DNA of 64,000 nucleotides from Paracidovorax konjaci (GCF_900112675.1 NZ_FOMQ01000004.1:62001-126000), one strand, 5' to 3'. Positions 34,885-46,753 are shown, counted from the first letter of the stretch. A program made the numbers and translations. Notes: a model not told the origin generated them from the sequence alone.

Positions 34885-37266
34885 ATGGACCATCAACACC
34901 ATGAGCACAGCACCAGCCCGTCGAAGACAAGGGCCGAAGCCAATCCCGTTAAAACTGGAGCCACCACCGTTGACATGCCTACTTTGAAGGATCCGGTGTG
35001 CGGCATGGCAGTGACGGATCAGTCGCCTCATCGGCTCGAACACGGAGGGCTAAGCTACTTTTTCTGCAGCGCCCGGTGCCAGACCAAGTTTGCCTCTGAG
35101 CCTGAGCGTTACTTGAAATCGTCCCCCTCCGAGGCTTCGCCTCCAGTGCGCCATACCGAGCAGGCAGGCAAGGTCTATACCTGCCCCATGCATCCAGAGA
35201 TTCGCCAGAACCATCCCGGCAATTGCCCCAAATGCGGCATGGCACTGGAGCCGGAAATGCCAACGCTTGATGATGACGAAAATCCAGAACTGAGGGACTT
35301 TACAAGACGGTTCTGGTGGACCCTTCCCCTGACGGTTGTAGTGACAGTTTTGGCCATGTTCGGACATCAGCTTGGGCTTTTGGACATGGCAACACAAAGC
35401 TGGGTTGAGCTTTGTTTTTCTCTTCCCATCGTTCTATGGGCGGGTTGGCCGTTCTTTGTGCGGGGCTGGGAGTCGGTGGTCAATCGCAGTCCCAACATGT
35501 GGACCTTAATCAGTCTGGGCACCTGCGCCGCGTTCATCTATAGCGTCATTGCCACGGTCAAACCTGCTGTATTCCCGACCAGTTTCGTGTCCATGGGGAG
35601 GGTGGCGGTCTACTTCGAAGCCGCGGCCGTAATTATTTCCTTGACGCTGCTGGGGCAAATTCTTGAGCTCAAGGCACGTTCGCAGACCTCAGCAGCGATC
35701 AAATCCTTGTTAGGCCTAGCACCTAAAACAGCCCGGCGCATTGCTTTGGACGGCACCGAAGAGGATGTGCCTTTGACGCATGTTCACGAGGCCGACTTGC
35801 TCAGAGTTCGGCCCGGCGAAAAAGTGCCGGTGGATGGCGTGGTGATCGAAGGTAGCAGTGCCGTCGACGAATCCATGCTCACCGGCGAGCCCTTGCCTGT
35901 GACAAAACGGCCGGGAGACAAACTCATCGGTGCCACCATGAACACGTCGGGTGCACTCGTCATGCGTGCTGAGCACGTAGGGGCATCCAGTGTCCTTGCC
36001 CAAATCGTCCAATTGGTCGCGCAAGCCCAACGATCCAGGGCGCCAATGCAGCGCATGGCGGATCATGTCGCCGGCTACTTTGTTATGGCCGTTGTCGCTG
36101 CTGCATTGTTGACCTTAGTGCTTTGGGGTTGGCTTGGACCACAGCCAAGTTGGGTCTACGGACTCATCAACGCGGTTTCCGTTCTCATCATCGCCTGCCC
36201 TTGCGCACTGGGCTTGGCCACGCCCATGTCCATCATGGTGGCCACAGGTAGAGGGGCTACGCAGGGTGTTTTATTCAGGGACGCTGCAGCGATCGAGAAT
36301 TTGCGCAAGGTCGATGTTTTGATCGTGGATAAGACAGGGACTTTGACCGAAGGCCGGCCAACGTTCAATAGAGCCATTCCCGCAGAAGGCATCACCGAAC
36401 AAGAGGTTCTAAGGCTGGCTGCCAGCCTAGACCAGGGAAGTGAACATCCCTTGGCGCAAGCGATGGTCAACGCTGCGCATCAACAAGGTTTGACGCTTGC
36501 AATCGTTGACTCCTTCGATTCGATCACCGGCATCGGAGTACACGGCTTGGTCGAATCGCGAACCTTGCTTCTTGGGAACGCAGCACTGATGGCTCAAGAG
36601 GGTGTTGCCATCGATCCCAGCGTGACTGCGAGCGCTGAGGCATTGCGTGCTGAGGGCGCCAGCGTCATGCTGCTTGCAGCCAACGGCAAGTTCACGGGTT
36701 TGCTCGCTGTGTCCGATCCGATCAAAGCGAGCACCAAAGAGGCGCTTGAAGCGTTGCGCGCTGCAGGTATTCGAATTGTCATGGCCACTGGGGATGGGGT
36801 CACGACGGCCCGGGCGGTGGGAAAAACACTTGGTATTGACGAGGTTCACGGCGAGGTCAAGCCGGCTGACAAACTAGAGTTGGTGCGAAGCCTGCAGGCG
36901 CAGGGGTGCATTGTCGCCATGGCCGGTGACGGCATCAACGATGCCCCCGCGTTGGCGAAGGCGGATGTGGGTATCGCCATGGGGACTGGCACTGATGTCG
37001 CAATGAACAGCGCGCAGGTGACACTTGTGAAAGGAGACCTACGTGGTATCGCCACCGCCCGCGACTTGTCGGAATCAACCGTCGCGAACATGAAGCAGAA
37101 CTTAGGCTTCGCGTTTGTTTACAACGCTTTGGGGATCCCTCTTGCAGCTGGTCTGCTTTATCCCATCACCGGTTGGCTTTTGTCACCCATGATCGCGGCT
37201 TTGGCCATGAGCCTAAGCTCCGCCTCCGTGATCGCCAATGCCTTGCGATTGCGCCACACCAAATGA
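34885..37266 (+). CDS. copA: Copper-exporting P1B-type ATPase
   Basis: The 793-residue pump exports Cu(I) from the cytoplasm. It has no HMA domain; instead a YHS domain lies at about residues 36-78 (DPVCGMAV...YFFCSARC) and a heavy-metal-binding ribbon at about 97-125 ([22 protein letters not shown]). Eight membrane segments follow, with the transport motif CPC at Cys438-Cys440, phosphorylation Asp482 in DKTGTLT, TGEP, and [10 protein letters not shown]. This is the CopF/CopB-like YHS subfamily. The start has a GGGCAA upstream and a His-rich beginning (MDHQHHEH). It overlaps the next gene as ATGA. Confidence 0.93.
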   Translation: MDHQHHEHSTSPSKTRAEANPVKTGATTVDMPTLKDPVCGMAVTDQSPHRLEHGGLSYFFCSARCQTKFASEPERYLKSSPSEASPPVRHTEQAGKVYTCPMHPEIRQNHPGNCPKCGMALEPEMPTLDDDENPELRDFTRRFWWTLPLTVVVTVLAMFGHQLGLLDMATQSWVELCFSLPIVLWAGWPFFVRGWESVVNRSPNMWTLISLGTCAAFIYSVIATVKPAVFPTSFVSMGRVAVYFEAAAVIISLTLLGQILELKARSQTSAAIKSLLGLAPKTARRIALDGTEEDVPLTHVHEADLLRVRPGEKVPVDGVVIEGSSAVDESMLTGEPLPVTKRPGDKLIGATMNTSGALVMRAEHVGASSVLAQIVQLVAQAQRSRAPMQRMADHVAGYFVMAVVAAALLTLVLWGWLGPQPSWVYGLINAVSVLIIACPCALGLATPMSIMVATGRGATQGVLFRDAAAIENLRKVDVLIVDKTGTLTEGRPTFNRAIPAEGITEQEVLRLAASLDQGSEHPLAQAMVNAAHQQGLTLAIVDSFDSITGIGVHGLVESRTLLLGNAALMAQEGVAIDPSVTASAEALRAEGASVMLLAANGKFTGLLAVSDPIKASTKEALEALRAAGIRIVMATGDGVTTARAVGKTLGIDEVHGEVKPADKLELVRSLQAQGCIVAMAGDGINDAPALAKADVGIAMGTGTDVAMNSAQVTLVKGDLRGIATARDLSESTVANMKQNLGFAFVYNALGIPLAAGLLYPITGWLLSPMIAALAMSLSSASVIANALRLRHTK

Positions 37267-38102
37267 CTTTCCTCAAAGATCGCTCGTGTTTTGCCTGGTT
37301 TCGACGCTGGGTCATCTCTGCCGTTGTCATCGCGGCCATGACGTCAGAGGTCCATGCGGCCCCCAACCAGGTGTACCTCGACGAAATGACATGGACCGAA
37401 GCCCGGGATGCCGTGCAATCCGGCGCAACCACTGTCATTGTCCCGGTCGGCGGCACCGAGCAGAGCGGCCCTCACATGGCGCTTGGCAAGCACAACGTCA
37501 GGGTGCACGTTCTGGCGGGCCAGATCGCGCAGAAACTTGGGAACACCTTGGTTGCTCCTGTTGTCGCCTACGTGCCGGAAGGCATCATCGGTTCGCATTC
37601 CGGACACATGAGGTTCACAGGCACCATCTCGATTCCCCCGGATGCCTTCACGGCCATGCTTTCCGGTGCTGCCCGCAGCCTCAAGCAACATGGTTTCTTG
37701 GATATCGTGTTCATTGGTGATCATGGCGGCTATCAGAGCCTGCTTCAACAGACAGCAGACCGCCTAAACCGTGAATGGATCGGCTTGAAGAGCCGTGCCT
37801 ACTACGTGGCGGACTACTACCGGGCAGCAGACAACGGCTTCGCGCAGGCATTGCGTGCCAAGGGTTATACAAGCTCTCAAATTGGGACACATGCTGGACT
37901 CGCGGACACGTCGCTGACGCTCGCCGTCGATCCGAATCTTGTCAGGATGGACAAACTTAGCGGCGCCTCGACTCCCGAGTCTGTCACCGGGATTTCAGGA
38001 GACCCCAAGGCATCGAGCGCGGTCATCGGGAAAATTGGAACGGAGCTGATCATTGAGTCGACCGTCAGGGCCATTCGGGAAGCCGTCGATCGACGACGGT
38101 AA
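37263..38102 (+). CDS. Creatininase-family protein with export signal
   Basis: The 279-residue protein belongs to the creatininase/amidohydrolase fold family: [21 protein letters not shown] carries a metal-binding Glu and His, and further motifs are [12 protein letters not shown] and [13 protein letters not shown]. An N-terminal hydrophobic segment ending VHA-APN predicts export, which is atypical for the family, usually cytoplasmic. The ATG overlaps the ATPase stop (ATGA), so expression is coupled to copper export. Its substrate here is unknown; a metal-binding or metallophore-cleaving role would be speculation. Confidence 0.78.
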   Translation: MTFLKDRSCFAWFRRWVISAVVIAAMTSEVHAAPNQVYLDEMTWTEARDAVQSGATTVIVPVGGTEQSGPHMALGKHNVRVHVLAGQIAQKLGNTLVAPVVAYVPEGIIGSHSGHMRFTGTISIPPDAFTAMLSGAARSLKQHGFLDIVFIGDHGGYQSLLQQTADRLNREWIGLKSRAYYVADYYRAADNGFAQALRAKGYTSSQIGTHAGLADTSLTLAVDPNLVRMDKLSGASTPESVTGISGDPKASSAVIGKIGTELIIESTVRAIREAVDRRR

Positions 38103-38128
38103 ATCATCCATTGAAATTTAGGAATACG

Positions 38129-39403
38129 ATGAAATACCTCAAATCATCGGCACTGCCAGCCTTCGCTCTTTCTGTACTCTCTGCCGTATCCGTGGGGACC
38201 GGTCACGCACAAACTACCAAAGAAGGCATGCCTGAAAATCGAGCCATGCCTGCGACGAAAGATCGTCCTAACGTCTACAGCGGGACCACTGCGGAGCGAC
38301 TTTCTCCTGCCGTCACTGGCGCTCTGAACCGAATCTATGTACCAAACCGCTCTGATGGCACTGTCTCGGTGATTGATCCCACCACGCTGAAGGTAGTGGA
38401 CACATTGAAGGTGGGCGTGGATCCACAGCACATCGTGCCTTCGTGGGATCTCCAAACGCTTTGGGTTGCCAATAACGCCGAGGGACGATCCGACGGTAGC
38501 CTGACGCCCATCAACCCCCGCACAGGAAAAACCGGAACATCAATTCCCGTCGCTGATCCCTATAACCTCTACTGGACGGCTGATGGCCACTATGCCATCG
38601 TGGTGGCTGAAGCTTTTAAGCGGCTCGACTTTCGGGATCCTCTCACGATGAAGCTGGCTTTCTCAATTGAAACCCCGCTGTGCGAAGGCATCAACCACGC
38701 CGACTTCTCTGCAGAGGGAGACCAGGCGGTGTTCACGTGCGAGTTCGGTGGTGCCATCACAAAGATCGACATCGGTAAACGCAAGGTCGTGCAGACCCTC
38801 AAACTCAGTGCTTACTTCGACCGCCCTCAGGTACTTGCCTTGTTGACCGATTCGGGCAAGAAGTCGAAGCAGATTCCAGACCCTCAGTACCCCACATTGA
38901 AGATCAGCACGGCACAAGGCATGCCGCAAGATATTCGAGTCTCGCCAGATGGAAAAACCCTCTTTGTTGCCGACATGGTGGCAGGTGGGCTGCACGTGGT
39001 TGACTTCGACTCATTCCGACAGATCGGGTTCATTCCTACGGGGGTCGGCGCCCACGGCCTCTACCCCAGTCGCGACGGCAAGCACCTCTATGTAGCCAAC
39101 CGAGGCACCAACCGAATCCGTGGAAAGCCCGGCGGCAAAGGCAGTGTGTCGGTCGTCGACTTTGCCAAGCGCGAAGTTCTGGCAACTTGGACCGTGCCTG
39201 GTGGTGGAAGCCCGGACATGGGCAATGTGAGCGCAGACGGAAAATACCTTTGGCTATCAGGCCGTTACGACAATGTGGTGTACCGCTTCGAGACATCCAG
39301 CGGTTCGGTCGACAAGGTGAACGTCGGCAAAGAGCCCCATGGGCTGACCGTCTGGCCCCAACCCGGTCGGTACTCCCTGGGCCACACTGGGAACATGCGC
39401 TGA
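38129..39403 (+). CDS. YVTN/YncE-type beta-propeller protein, exported
   Basis: The 424-residue precursor has a signal peptide (to TGHA-QTT). Repeated YVTN-type beta-propeller blades follow: NRIYVPNRSDGTVSVIDPTT, HIVPSWDLQTLWVANN, TLFVADMVAGGLHVVDFD and HLYVANRGTNRI, at least six units. The ATG at 38129 has AGGAA five bases upstream; a TTG at 38111 is unlikely. It directly follows the creatininase-like gene in the copper operon. Propellers of this class can bind metals, peptides or other proteins; the function is not known. It closes the operon. Confidence 0.8.
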   Translation: MKYLKSSALPAFALSVLSAVSVGTGHAQTTKEGMPENRAMPATKDRPNVYSGTTAERLSPAVTGALNRIYVPNRSDGTVSVIDPTTLKVVDTLKVGVDPQHIVPSWDLQTLWVANNAEGRSDGSLTPINPRTGKTGTSIPVADPYNLYWTADGHYAIVVAEAFKRLDFRDPLTMKLAFSIETPLCEGINHADFSAEGDQAVFTCEFGGAITKIDIGKRKVVQTLKLSAYFDRPQVLALLTDSGKKSKQIPDPQYPTLKISTAQGMPQDIRVSPDGKTLFVADMVAGGLHVVDFDSFRQIGFIPTGVGAHGLYPSRDGKHLYVANRGTNRIRGKPGGKGSVSVVDFAKREVLATWTVPGGGSPDMGNVSADGKYLWLSGRYDNVVYRFETSSGSVDKVNVGKEPHGLTVWPQPGRYSLGHTGNMR

Positions 39404-39424
39404 CTAAGCAGTCAACTGATCTGC

Positions 39425-39616
39425 TCAGGTTGTCGGATAACCGGCTTCAGTCAGCGCCTTCACAAACGTGTTGCGATCTGCTGCTGACTGCACGCTGACC
39501 TTTTTGCTGGACAAGTCGACTTCAACCACTGCGCCGGGGTCGATCTGTTTGACGGTTTTTGTCACGTTGCCGACGCAGTGCCCGCAGCTCATGTTTTTGA
39601 CTTCGAATTCGATCAT
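39425..39616 (-). CDS. copZ: CopZ-like cytoplasmic metallochaperone (HMA domain)
   Basis: The 63-residue single-domain protein has the MSCGHC metal-binding loop (residues 9-14) and ferredoxin-like fold (VGNVTKTVKQIDPGAVVEVDL, GYPTT end). It should shuttle Cu(I) to the P-type ATPase, which itself lacks an HMA domain. It is transcribed opposite to the copper operon and meets it tail to tail, only 22 bp apart. Upstream is an accessory sequence with no clear gene. The start has AAGGAG-like (AAGGAGT) sequence in the mRNA sense. Confidence 0.92.
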   Translation of the reverse strand: MIEFEVKNMSCGHCVGNVTKTVKQIDPGAVVEVDLSSKKVSVQSAADRNTFVKALTEAGYPTT

Positions 39617-39993
39617 GGAAACTCCTTGAATCTGGAAGGTAAAACTCTAAACCTTGCCTTTATGGGAGAGTCAACTGGCATTCCGTTCCAGATTATTTCA
39701 AGTACAAACGCTTGGTGGCAATCACGCCGTCCAACGCGTTGCTGATAGTGTCGGCAGCGAGGGCGTACTTGATAAGATGGTTCTTGAGTTCGCCTTCCGG
39801 CGTTTCCACCCTCAGGCCACCAGCTGGTGCCAGCTATTGAGCATCAGTGGGCCTTTGGCTAGAATTTTTGATAGGTGGACGCCTGTTGGAGTCACAATAA
39901 CGTGCATGGTCTGCAGGAACTTTTCATTCTGACCATTTGTCGAAACCTTGCATACTTGGTCTCTATCCGCGCAACCGCATTTTTAAACATCCC
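39617..39993. other. Intergenic stretch with a possible gene remnant
   Basis: About 375 bp between copZ and the next operon. It carries the divergent promoters. On the minus strand, ending at a TAA at 39693, 45 or so codons read as a plausible protein C-terminus (VETPEGELKNHLIKYALAAD, ending TKRLYLK) with no start. This looks like the 3' remnant of a lost gene; I do not recognise it. Nothing else is seen. Confidence 0.35.
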
Positions 39994-40392
39994 ATGCCGT
40001 CCCGTCGCCAGTCCCGCCTCGTCACAGTGTTCATAGCACTGATGAGCCTGCTGTTCATGCAGCTGGCAGTGGCGAGCTACGTGTGTCCGGGTGTTCAGCA
40101 AAAGATCGCGGAAATTACCGCCACGGCCGAGGCAAAAATGCCTTGTGCCGAGTCTATGTCCATTAACATGGACGATGCCCAACCCAACCTGTGCCAGGCT
40201 CATTGTCAGGCAGGGCACCAAACAGCAGACAAGTACGAACTGCCCGCGCCGTTGAACATCAGCGTGGTACCGGTCAGCTTCCTGCTGCCGGATATGGTTC
40301 CGGTGTTTGGGGGCGCACCGCTGCAGCCGCCCCACTTGAAGCGCACCACCGCGCCGCCGATCACTATTCGGCACTGCTGCTTCCGAATTTGA
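39994..40392 (+). CDS. Small exported Cys/His protein heading the cus operon (CzcI/DUF2946-like)
   Basis: The 132-residue product has a signal segment (TVFIALMSLLFMQLAVA) and paired Cys positions (CPGV, MPCAES, LCQAHCQAGH). The end reads ITIRHCCFRI. The general build (export signal, scattered Cys and His, hydrophobic middle, Pro and Arg near the end) matches the 30091 and 52560 proteins and resembles CzcI/DUF2946 proteins that precede metal RND operons. It starts 539 bp before cusC. A metal-sensing or assembly role is inferred only. Confidence 0.65.
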   Translation: MPSRRQSRLVTVFIALMSLLFMQLAVASYVCPGVQQKIAEITATAEAKMPCAESMSINMDDAQPNLCQAHCQAGHQTADKYELPAPLNISVVPVSFLLPDMVPVFGGAPLQPPHLKRTTAPPITIRHCCFRI

Positions 40393-40530
40393 CCCTCCAG
40401 ACGACCTTGCACTGACAACCCTTCGGGTTGGGGTAGTGCTGTTGTCGTGCGCGTCTGCGTGCGCCAGGTTCCCTCCTGCGCCAGCGTACCGGGCCGACAT
40501 GAGACCACCGTTTCCTTGTCTGGAGATTTC

Positions 40531-41880
40531 ATGTTTTCTGTTCTTTTTCAGGGCGTGCCACCACGCCTTAGGCTCCGTTATTGGGCTTCGATATTCGTCC
40601 TGGGTTCAGCCATGGTGGCCCTGGATGCCTACGCCCAGCAGGCATTGAGCCTCGATCAGGCCCTGCAGCTCGCACAAGACCGTTCGCGCCAACTCGTCGC
40701 CCAAGATGCTGTCGCACGGTCCTCCCGCGAGATGGCTGTCGCCGCCGGGCAACTACCCGACCCGGTGCTCAAAGCGGGTATCAACAACCTGCCTGTCAAT
40801 GGCGAAGACCGCTTCAGCGTCACGCGGGATTTCATGACCATGCGCTCGGTCGGCGTGATGCAAGAAATCACCCGCAGCGACAAACTCAGGGCCCGCTCCG
40901 CCCGCTTCAACCGAGAAGCAGAGGCCGCGGAAAGCAGCCGTGCCGTGGCCTTGACCAATCTGCGGCGGGATACTGCGATGGCCTGGCTGGACCGCTACTA
41001 CCAAGAGCGCATGCTCGATGTCCTGCGAACACAGCGTTCCGAGGCCGGCCTGCAGATCGAAGCCAGCGATGCCGCTTACCGTAGTGGGCGCGGCACGCAA
41101 ACCGATGTGTTTGCCGCACGCTCAGCCGTGGCACAGATAGACGACCGCATCCAGCAAACCGAGCGCCAGATCGGTACCGCCAAGATCAAGCTGGCGCGCT
41201 GGATCGGAGAGCCCGCCAGCCAGTCTCTTGCAGCTCCCCCCAGCTTGGGGCAATTAAATCTCGATCCGAGCAGCCTCGACTCGCAGTTGGTACACCATCC
41301 AGAAATCGCGCTGATGGCCAAGCAGGAAGCGGTGGCACAGGCAGACGTGGATATCGCACAAAGCAACAAGCGTCCCGATTGGAGTGTGGAGCTGATGCTG
41401 AGCCAGCGTGGATCTGCCTACTCCAATATGGTGTCGGTCAACGTCTCGATCCCGCTGCAATGGGACCAGAAGAACCGGCAGGACCGCGATGTGGCCGCCA
41501 AGCTGGCCATCGCCGAGCAGATGCGTGCCCAGCGCGAAGAAGCCACACGTGAACATGTCGCAGACACCCGCATGTGGTTGCAGCAATGGCAGAGCGACCG
41601 TGAGCGCGTGGCCCACTTCGACAGCACGCTGGTACCGCTGGCTGCCGAGCGTACCCGGGCCGCCATGGCCGCTTACCGGGGCGGCAGCGGCTCACTTACC
41701 GCCGTGCTCGAAGCCCGGCGCATGGAGATCGACACGCGCATGGACCGCCTGCGCCTGGAGATGGAGGTCGCCAGCCTTTGGGCGCAATTGGAATACCTGC
41801 TGCCTGCAGACCATCCAGCCATCTCTGAAGGTCTGACACCTTCACCAGCCATCACCACAACAACAGCGGCGGAGAAATAG
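40531..41880 (+). CDS. cusC: CusC/CzcC-like outer membrane efflux protein
   Basis: The 449-residue outer membrane factor is the exit duct of the Cu/Ag RND pump. It has a signal peptide (to LDAYA-QQA) and the typical LSLDQALQLAQDRSRQL opening of TolC repeats. The second repeat is marked HHPEIALMAKQEAVAQADVD, and ASLWAQLEYLLP lies near the end. No lipobox Cys is seen, so it is not lipidated, unlike the 30972 protein. The ATG at 40531 has TGGAGA five bases upstream. cusB follows after 2 bp. Confidence 0.9.
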   Translation: MFSVLFQGVPPRLRLRYWASIFVLGSAMVALDAYAQQALSLDQALQLAQDRSRQLVAQDAVARSSREMAVAAGQLPDPVLKAGINNLPVNGEDRFSVTRDFMTMRSVGVMQEITRSDKLRARSARFNREAEAAESSRAVALTNLRRDTAMAWLDRYYQERMLDVLRTQRSEAGLQIEASDAAYRSGRGTQTDVFAARSAVAQIDDRIQQTERQIGTAKIKLARWIGEPASQSLAAPPSLGQLNLDPSSLDSQLVHHPEIALMAKQEAVAQADVDIAQSNKRPDWSVELMLSQRGSAYSNMVSVNVSIPLQWDQKNRQDRDVAAKLAIAEQMRAQREEATREHVADTRMWLQQWQSDRERVAHFDSTLVPLAAERTRAAMAAYRGGSGSLTAVLEARRMEIDTRMDRLRLEMEVASLWAQLEYLLPADHPAISEGLTPSPAITTTTAAEK

Positions 41881-41882
41881 CC

Positions 41883-43529
41883 ATGACGAAACCCAAACTC
41901 CTACTGATCAGCCTGCTCTGTGCTGGTGTACTCGGCGCCGCTGGCTACGGCCTCTATGCTCTCGGGATGCACCGTGGCATGGGCGCGGCTGCCATGCCAG
42001 CGACTTCTGGCCCTGCAGCGTCTACGCCAGCGGCGGCAGCTGATGCTGGACCGCAAAGCGTGGCCCAAGGCGAGGACGCTACCCGCAGACACATCGCAGC
42101 GGGCATCAAGGCCGGGGATATCGATCCCAGCACCGGCAAGAAGATCCTCTACTACCACGACCCCATGGTGCCGGGTAACAAGTTCGACAAGCCTGCCAAG
42201 TCACCCTTCATGGACATGATGTTGGTGCCCGTCTATGCCGACGGCGACAGTGATGGCAGCAAGGTCACCGTGAGTTCGCGCATCCAGCAGAATCTGGGCG
42301 TACGGACCGCGGAAGTAACGCAGGGTACGCTATCGCCCCAACTATCCGCGGTCGGCAACATTGCTTTCAACGAGCGCGACCAAGCTTTTGTACAGGCCCG
42401 TGCCACGGGCTATATCGAACGCCTGTACGTGCGCGCCACGCTGGACCGTGTCAGCAAAGGCCAGCCGCTGGCCGAACTTTATGTGCCGGACTGGATTGCT
42501 GCGCAGGAAGAATTTCTGTCGGTGCGGCGCATGCAGGGGACGGATTTGGCCAGCCTGGTCGATGCTGCACGCCAGCGCATGCGCCAGGTCGGCATGAACG
42601 AAGAACTGATCCGCTTGGTCGAGAGTAGCGGCAAGACCCAGCCACGGAGCACCCTCGTCGCACCCATAGCTGGGGTCGTGGTGGAGTTGATGGCCCGCGA
42701 AGGCATGACCGTGATGCCCGGTGCAACGCTGTTCCGCATCAATGGCTTGTCGTCGGTCTGGGCCAACGCCGAAGTACCCGAAGGCCAGGTCGCATTGATC
42801 CGTCCTGGCACCAAGGTCCAGGCCAGCAGCGCGGCCTCACCTGGCACCGCTCTGCATGGCACGGTGCAGGCTCTAGTGCCGGAAGTGAATATGGCAACGC
42901 GGACTCTCAAAGCTCGGGTGGAGTTGCCCAACCCCGGCAATCTCCTGGTGCCCGGCATGTTCGTCAACATGCAGTTCATGGACACGCGGCCGGAGAAATC
43001 GCTGCTGATTCCAACCGAAGCGGTGATCCAGACCGGTAAGCGCGTCGTGGTCATGCTGGCCGAAGACAAGGGCAAGTTCCGTCCTGTTGAGGTGGAAACC
43101 GGTATCGAGAGCGACGGACAAACCGAGATCAAGCGTGGCCTGCAAGCCGGGCAGCGTGTGGTGGTCTCATCCCAGTTCCTGATCGACTCGGAAGCCAGCC
43201 TCAAAGGCATAGAAGCACGTCTGAACGATGCCCCTCAGCCCAGGGCGGCCAACACGGCCCCCCGCCACGAGGGTGAAGCCAAGATTGAAGCCATAGGCAA
43301 AGACGCCATCACGCTGTCGCATGGCCCGATCGCCTCGCTCAAATGGGGTGCCATGACCATGGATTTCAAGCTACCCGCCAGTGGCAGGCCACGCAATCTG
43401 GAGTCCGGCGACCGAGTCAGCTTTGAGTTCTACATAGACGCGGAGGGCTTGCCACAACTCACCCGTATCACTTCCATGGCTCCTGACCCACAGGCTGCAC
43501 CCGCCAAAATGCCAGGAAACAAGCCATGA
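41883..43529 (+). CDS. cusB: CusB-like membrane fusion protein with C-terminal CusF domain
   Basis: The 548-residue periplasmic adaptor has an N-terminal membrane anchor and an Ala-rich linker. A heavy-metal-binding segment [20 protein letters not shown] with MDMMLVP, as in CusB/SilB, follows. The HlyD-like core has lipoyl halves around 125-330. The last about 90 residues form a fused CusF domain ([20 protein letters not shown], with the conserved Trp, His and Met). This fusion is known for SilB-type proteins. The stop overlaps cusA as ATGA. It collects periplasmic Cu(I)/Ag(I) and delivers it to the pump. Confidence 0.93.
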   Translation: MTKPKLLLISLLCAGVLGAAGYGLYALGMHRGMGAAAMPATSGPAASTPAAAADAGPQSVAQGEDATRRHIAAGIKAGDIDPSTGKKILYYHDPMVPGNKFDKPAKSPFMDMMLVPVYADGDSDGSKVTVSSRIQQNLGVRTAEVTQGTLSPQLSAVGNIAFNERDQAFVQARATGYIERLYVRATLDRVSKGQPLAELYVPDWIAAQEEFLSVRRMQGTDLASLVDAARQRMRQVGMNEELIRLVESSGKTQPRSTLVAPIAGVVVELMAREGMTVMPGATLFRINGLSSVWANAEVPEGQVALIRPGTKVQASSAASPGTALHGTVQALVPEVNMATRTLKARVELPNPGNLLVPGMFVNMQFMDTRPEKSLLIPTEAVIQTGKRVVVMLAEDKGKFRPVEVETGIESDGQTEIKRGLQAGQRVVVSSQFLIDSEASLKGIEARLNDAPQPRAANTAPRHEGEAKIEAIGKDAITLSHGPIASLKWGAMTMDFKLPASGRPRNLESGDRVSFEFYIDAEGLPQLTRITSMAPDPQAAPAKMPGNKP

Positions 43530-46500
43530 TCGCCAAATTCATTCGGTGGTCCATCGCCAACCGGTTCCTGGTACTGCTGGCAACGGTGATGTTGTGCGCT
43601 TGGGGTGTCTACTCAGTCGTCCGTACACCGCTGGACGCACTGCCTGACCTGTCGGACGTACAGGTCATCATCCGCACCACCTATCCGGGCCAGGCTCCGC
43701 GCATTGTCGAAAACCAGATCACCTACCCGCTGACGACCACCATGCTGTCGGTACCGGGGGCCAAGACGGTGCGAGGCTATTCCTTCTTTGGCGACAGCTT
43801 CGTTTACGTGCTGTTCGAGGATGGCACCGACTTGTACTGGGCGCGGTCACGGGTGCTGGAGTACCTGAACCAGGTGCAGTCGCGCCTGCCGGCTGCGGCC
43901 AAGGCGTCCATCGGACCCGATGCCACCGGTGTGGGCTGGATTTACCAGTACGCACTGGTGGACCACAGCGGTACCCAGGACGCCTCGCAATTGCGTGCCC
44001 TGCAAGACTGGTTCCTCAAGTTCGAGCTGAAAACCATCCCCAACGTGGCCGAGGTGGCCTCGATCGGCGGCATGGTACGCCAATACCAGATCGTGCTCGA
44101 CCCAAACAAGCTGGCGGCCTACGGCATCCCGCACACCAAGGTGGTCGAAGCCATACAGAAAGCCAACCAGGAAACTGGCGGCTCGGTGCTGGAGTTGGGC
44201 GAGGCCGAGTACATGGTGCGCGCCTCGGGCTATCTGCAAGGCCTGGACGATTTCCGCAAGGTACCCTTGATGACCACCCCTGCGGGTGTATCGGTACGCC
44301 TGGGCGACGTAGCCCGCATCCAGCTTGGCCCGGAAATGCGCCGTGGCATCGGTGAACTCGACGGCGACGGCGAGGCCGCAGGCGGCGTGATCGTGATGCG
44401 CTCCGGCAAGAATGCGCTGGAAACCATCGCTGCGGTGAAGGAAAAGCTCAAGACCTTGCAGTCCAGCCTGCCCAAGGGGGTGGAGATCGTGCCCGTCTAC
44501 GACCGCTCCAACCTGATTGAGCGTGCCGTGGACAACCTGACGCACAAGCTGCTGGAGGAATTCATTGTCGTCGCGGTGGTGTGCTTCATCTTCCTGTTCC
44601 ACCTGCGCTCCGCTCTGGTGGCCATCGTCTCGCTGCCGTTGGGCATTCTGGCGGCGTTCATCGTCATGCACTACCAGGGCGTGAATGCCAACATCATGTC
44701 GCTTGGAGGGATTGCTATCGCCATCGGAGCGATGGTCGATGCAGCAGTGGTGATGATCGAGAACGCGCACAAGCATCTGGAGCAATGGGGCCATGCGCAT
44801 CCTGGGGATACCCTGCAAGGAGAAGCCCGCTGGCGCGTGATCGGCGATTCGGCCGCCGAGGTGGGGCCGGCGCTGTTCTTCTCGCTGCTGATCATCACCC
44901 TGTCGTTCATCCCCGTGTTCACGTTGGAGGCACAGGAAGGCCGCCTTTTTTCACCGCTTGCGTTCACCAAGACCTATGCGATGGCGGCAGCTGCAGGCCT
45001 GTCGGTGACCTTGATCCCGGTGCTGATGGGCTACCTGATTCGCGGCCGCATTCCCGACGAAAAGAACAACCCGCTGAATCGCTTCCTCATCGCGGTATAC
45101 CGCCCCTTGCTCAATGCGGTGCTGCGCGCACCCAAGATGACCCTGGTGGTTGCCGGCGTGCTGCTGGTATTGAGCCTGTGGCCTCTGCAACATATCGGTG
45201 GGGAGTTCATGCCGCGCCTGGATGAAGGTGACTTGCTCTACATGCCGTCCGCTCTACCGGGACTTTCAACGGGCAAGGCCAGTGAGCTGTTGCAGCAGAC
45301 CGATCGCCTGATCAAGACCGTGCCCGAAGTGGCCAGCGTCTACGGTAAGGCCGGACGGGCCGAGACCGCGACCGACTCCGCCCCCATGGAGATGTTCGAG
45401 ACCACGATCCAGTTCAAGCCTAAAGACCAGTGGCGTCCTGGCATGACGCAAGACAAGCTGGTGGAGGAACTGGACAGGATCGTCAAAGTGCCGGGTCTCG
45501 CCAATATCTGGGTACCGCCGATCCGCAACCGCATCGACATGCTGGCCACCGGCATCAAGAGCCCGGTGGGAGTCAAGGTGGCGGGAACTGACCTGGCCGA
45601 GATCGACCGCATCGCTGGCGAGATCGAGCGTGCGGTGAAAGACGTGCCCGGTGTGAGCAGCGCCCTGGCCGAACGCTTGACCGGTGGGCGCTATGTGGAC
45701 ATCAACATCCGCCGCGAAGAAGCTGCACGCTTCGGCCTGAACATTGCCGATGTGCAGTCGGTGATCTCATCGGCGGTGGGGGGCGAGAACATCGGCGAGA
45801 CAGTTGAGGGCCTGCAACGCTTTCCCATCAACTTGCGCTATCCCCGTGAAATCCGGGATTCGCTGGAAAAGCTGCGCGTACTACCCATTGTCACGGAACG
45901 CGGTCAGCGTCTGGTTCTGTCGGATATTGCAGATATCCGCATCACCGATGGCCCGCCCATGCTGCGCAGTGAGAACGCCCGTCTGTCCGGCTGGGTCTAT
46001 GTGGACATCCGTGGGCGTGACCTGCGCTCGGCGGTGCAGGACATGCAGAAGGCGGTTGCGCAACAGGTCAAGCTACCACCCGGCTACTCCGTGTCCTGGT
46101 CGGGCCAGTTCGAGTATCTGGAGCGCGCCACGGCCAAGCTCAAGGTGGTGGTGCCCTTCACGCTGCTCATCATCTTCGTGTTGCTATACCTGACGTTTGC
46201 CAGTTTTGGCGAAGCGGTGCTGATCATGGCGGCATTGCCGTTTGCGCTGGTCGGGGGCATCTGGCTGCTCTACCTGCTGAACTACAACCTGTCGATTGCC
46301 GGTGCGGTGGGCTTCATCGCCCTGGCCGGAGTGTCAGCCGAGTTCGGGGTGATCATGCTGCTGTACCTGAAGAATGCCTGGCATGAACGGCTGGACCAGG
46401 GCAAGACCAGTGAAGCCGACTTGCTCGATGCGATACGCGAAGGCGCGGTACTGCGGGTACGCCCCAAAGCCATGACGGTGGCGGTCATCCTTGCGGGCCT

Positions 46501-46717
46501 GTTTCCGATCATGTGGGGTACCGGTACTGGCTCCGAAGTCATGCAGCGCATCGCCGCACCGATGGTGGGCGGGATGATCACCGCCCCCTTGCTGTCGATG
46601 TTCGTGATTCCGGCCGCCTATCTGCTGATGCGCAGGCCACGTCAACCCAAGACCAGCACCGCTGCACAACCTGGTAGCCCGCGCTCTGGAGCAGGTAATC
46701 CAGCCAACGTCCTTTGA
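43526..46717 (+). CDS. cusA: CusA-like heavy-metal RND efflux pump (Cu/Ag)
   Basis: The 1063-residue inner-membrane proton antiporter has 12 membrane segments and two large periplasmic loops. Features include [44 protein letters not shown] (the HME-RND proton-relay region in TM4), [20 protein letters not shown] and [18 protein letters not shown] with the Met that lines the Cu/Ag site in E. coli CusA. This is the monovalent-cation class, not CzcA. It is coupled to cusB by overlapping codons and followed by cusF. Confidence 0.94.
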   Translation: MIAKFIRWSIANRFLVLLATVMLCAWGVYSVVRTPLDALPDLSDVQVIIRTTYPGQAPRIVENQITYPLTTTMLSVPGAKTVRGYSFFGDSFVYVLFEDGTDLYWARSRVLEYLNQVQSRLPAAAKASIGPDATGVGWIYQYALVDHSGTQDASQLRALQDWFLKFELKTIPNVAEVASIGGMVRQYQIVLDPNKLAAYGIPHTKVVEAIQKANQETGGSVLELGEAEYMVRASGYLQGLDDFRKVPLMTTPAGVSVRLGDVARIQLGPEMRRGIGELDGDGEAAGGVIVMRSGKNALETIAAVKEKLKTLQSSLPKGVEIVPVYDRSNLIERAVDNLTHKLLEEFIVVAVVCFIFLFHLRSALVAIVSLPLGILAAFIVMHYQGVNANIMSLGGIAIAIGAMVDAAVVMIENAHKHLEQWGHAHPGDTLQGEARWRVIGDSAAEVGPALFFSLLIITLSFIPVFTLEAQEGRLFSPLAFTKTYAMAAAAGLSVTLIPVLMGYLIRGRIPDEKNNPLNRFLIAVYRPLLNAVLRAPKMTLVVAGVLLVLSLWPLQHIGGEFMPRLDEGDLLYMPSALPGLSTGKASELLQQTDRLIKTVPEVASVYGKAGRAETATDSAPMEMFETTIQFKPKDQWRPGMTQDKLVEELDRIVKVPGLANIWVPPIRNRIDMLATGIKSPVGVKVAGTDLAEIDRIAGEIERAVKDVPGVSSALAERLTGGRYVDINIRREEAARFGLNIADVQSVISSAVGGENIGETVEGLQRFPINLRYPREIRDSLEKLRVLPIVTERGQRLVLSDIADIRITDGPPMLRSENARLSGWVYVDIRGRDLRSAVQDMQKAVAQQVKLPPGYSVSWSGQFEYLERATAKLKVVVPFTLLIIFVLLYLTFASFGEAVLIMAALPFALVGGIWLLYLLNYNLSIAGAVGFIALAGVSAEFGVIMLLYLKNAWHERLDQGKTSEADLLDAIREGAVLRVRPKAMTVAVILAGLFPIMWGTGTGSEVMQRIAAPMVGGMITAPLLSMFVIPAAYLLMRRPRQPKTSTAAQPGSPRSGAGNPANVL

Positions 46718-46753
46718 AACCCTTTCCCTTAACCACTCTGAACGGAGAATCCC

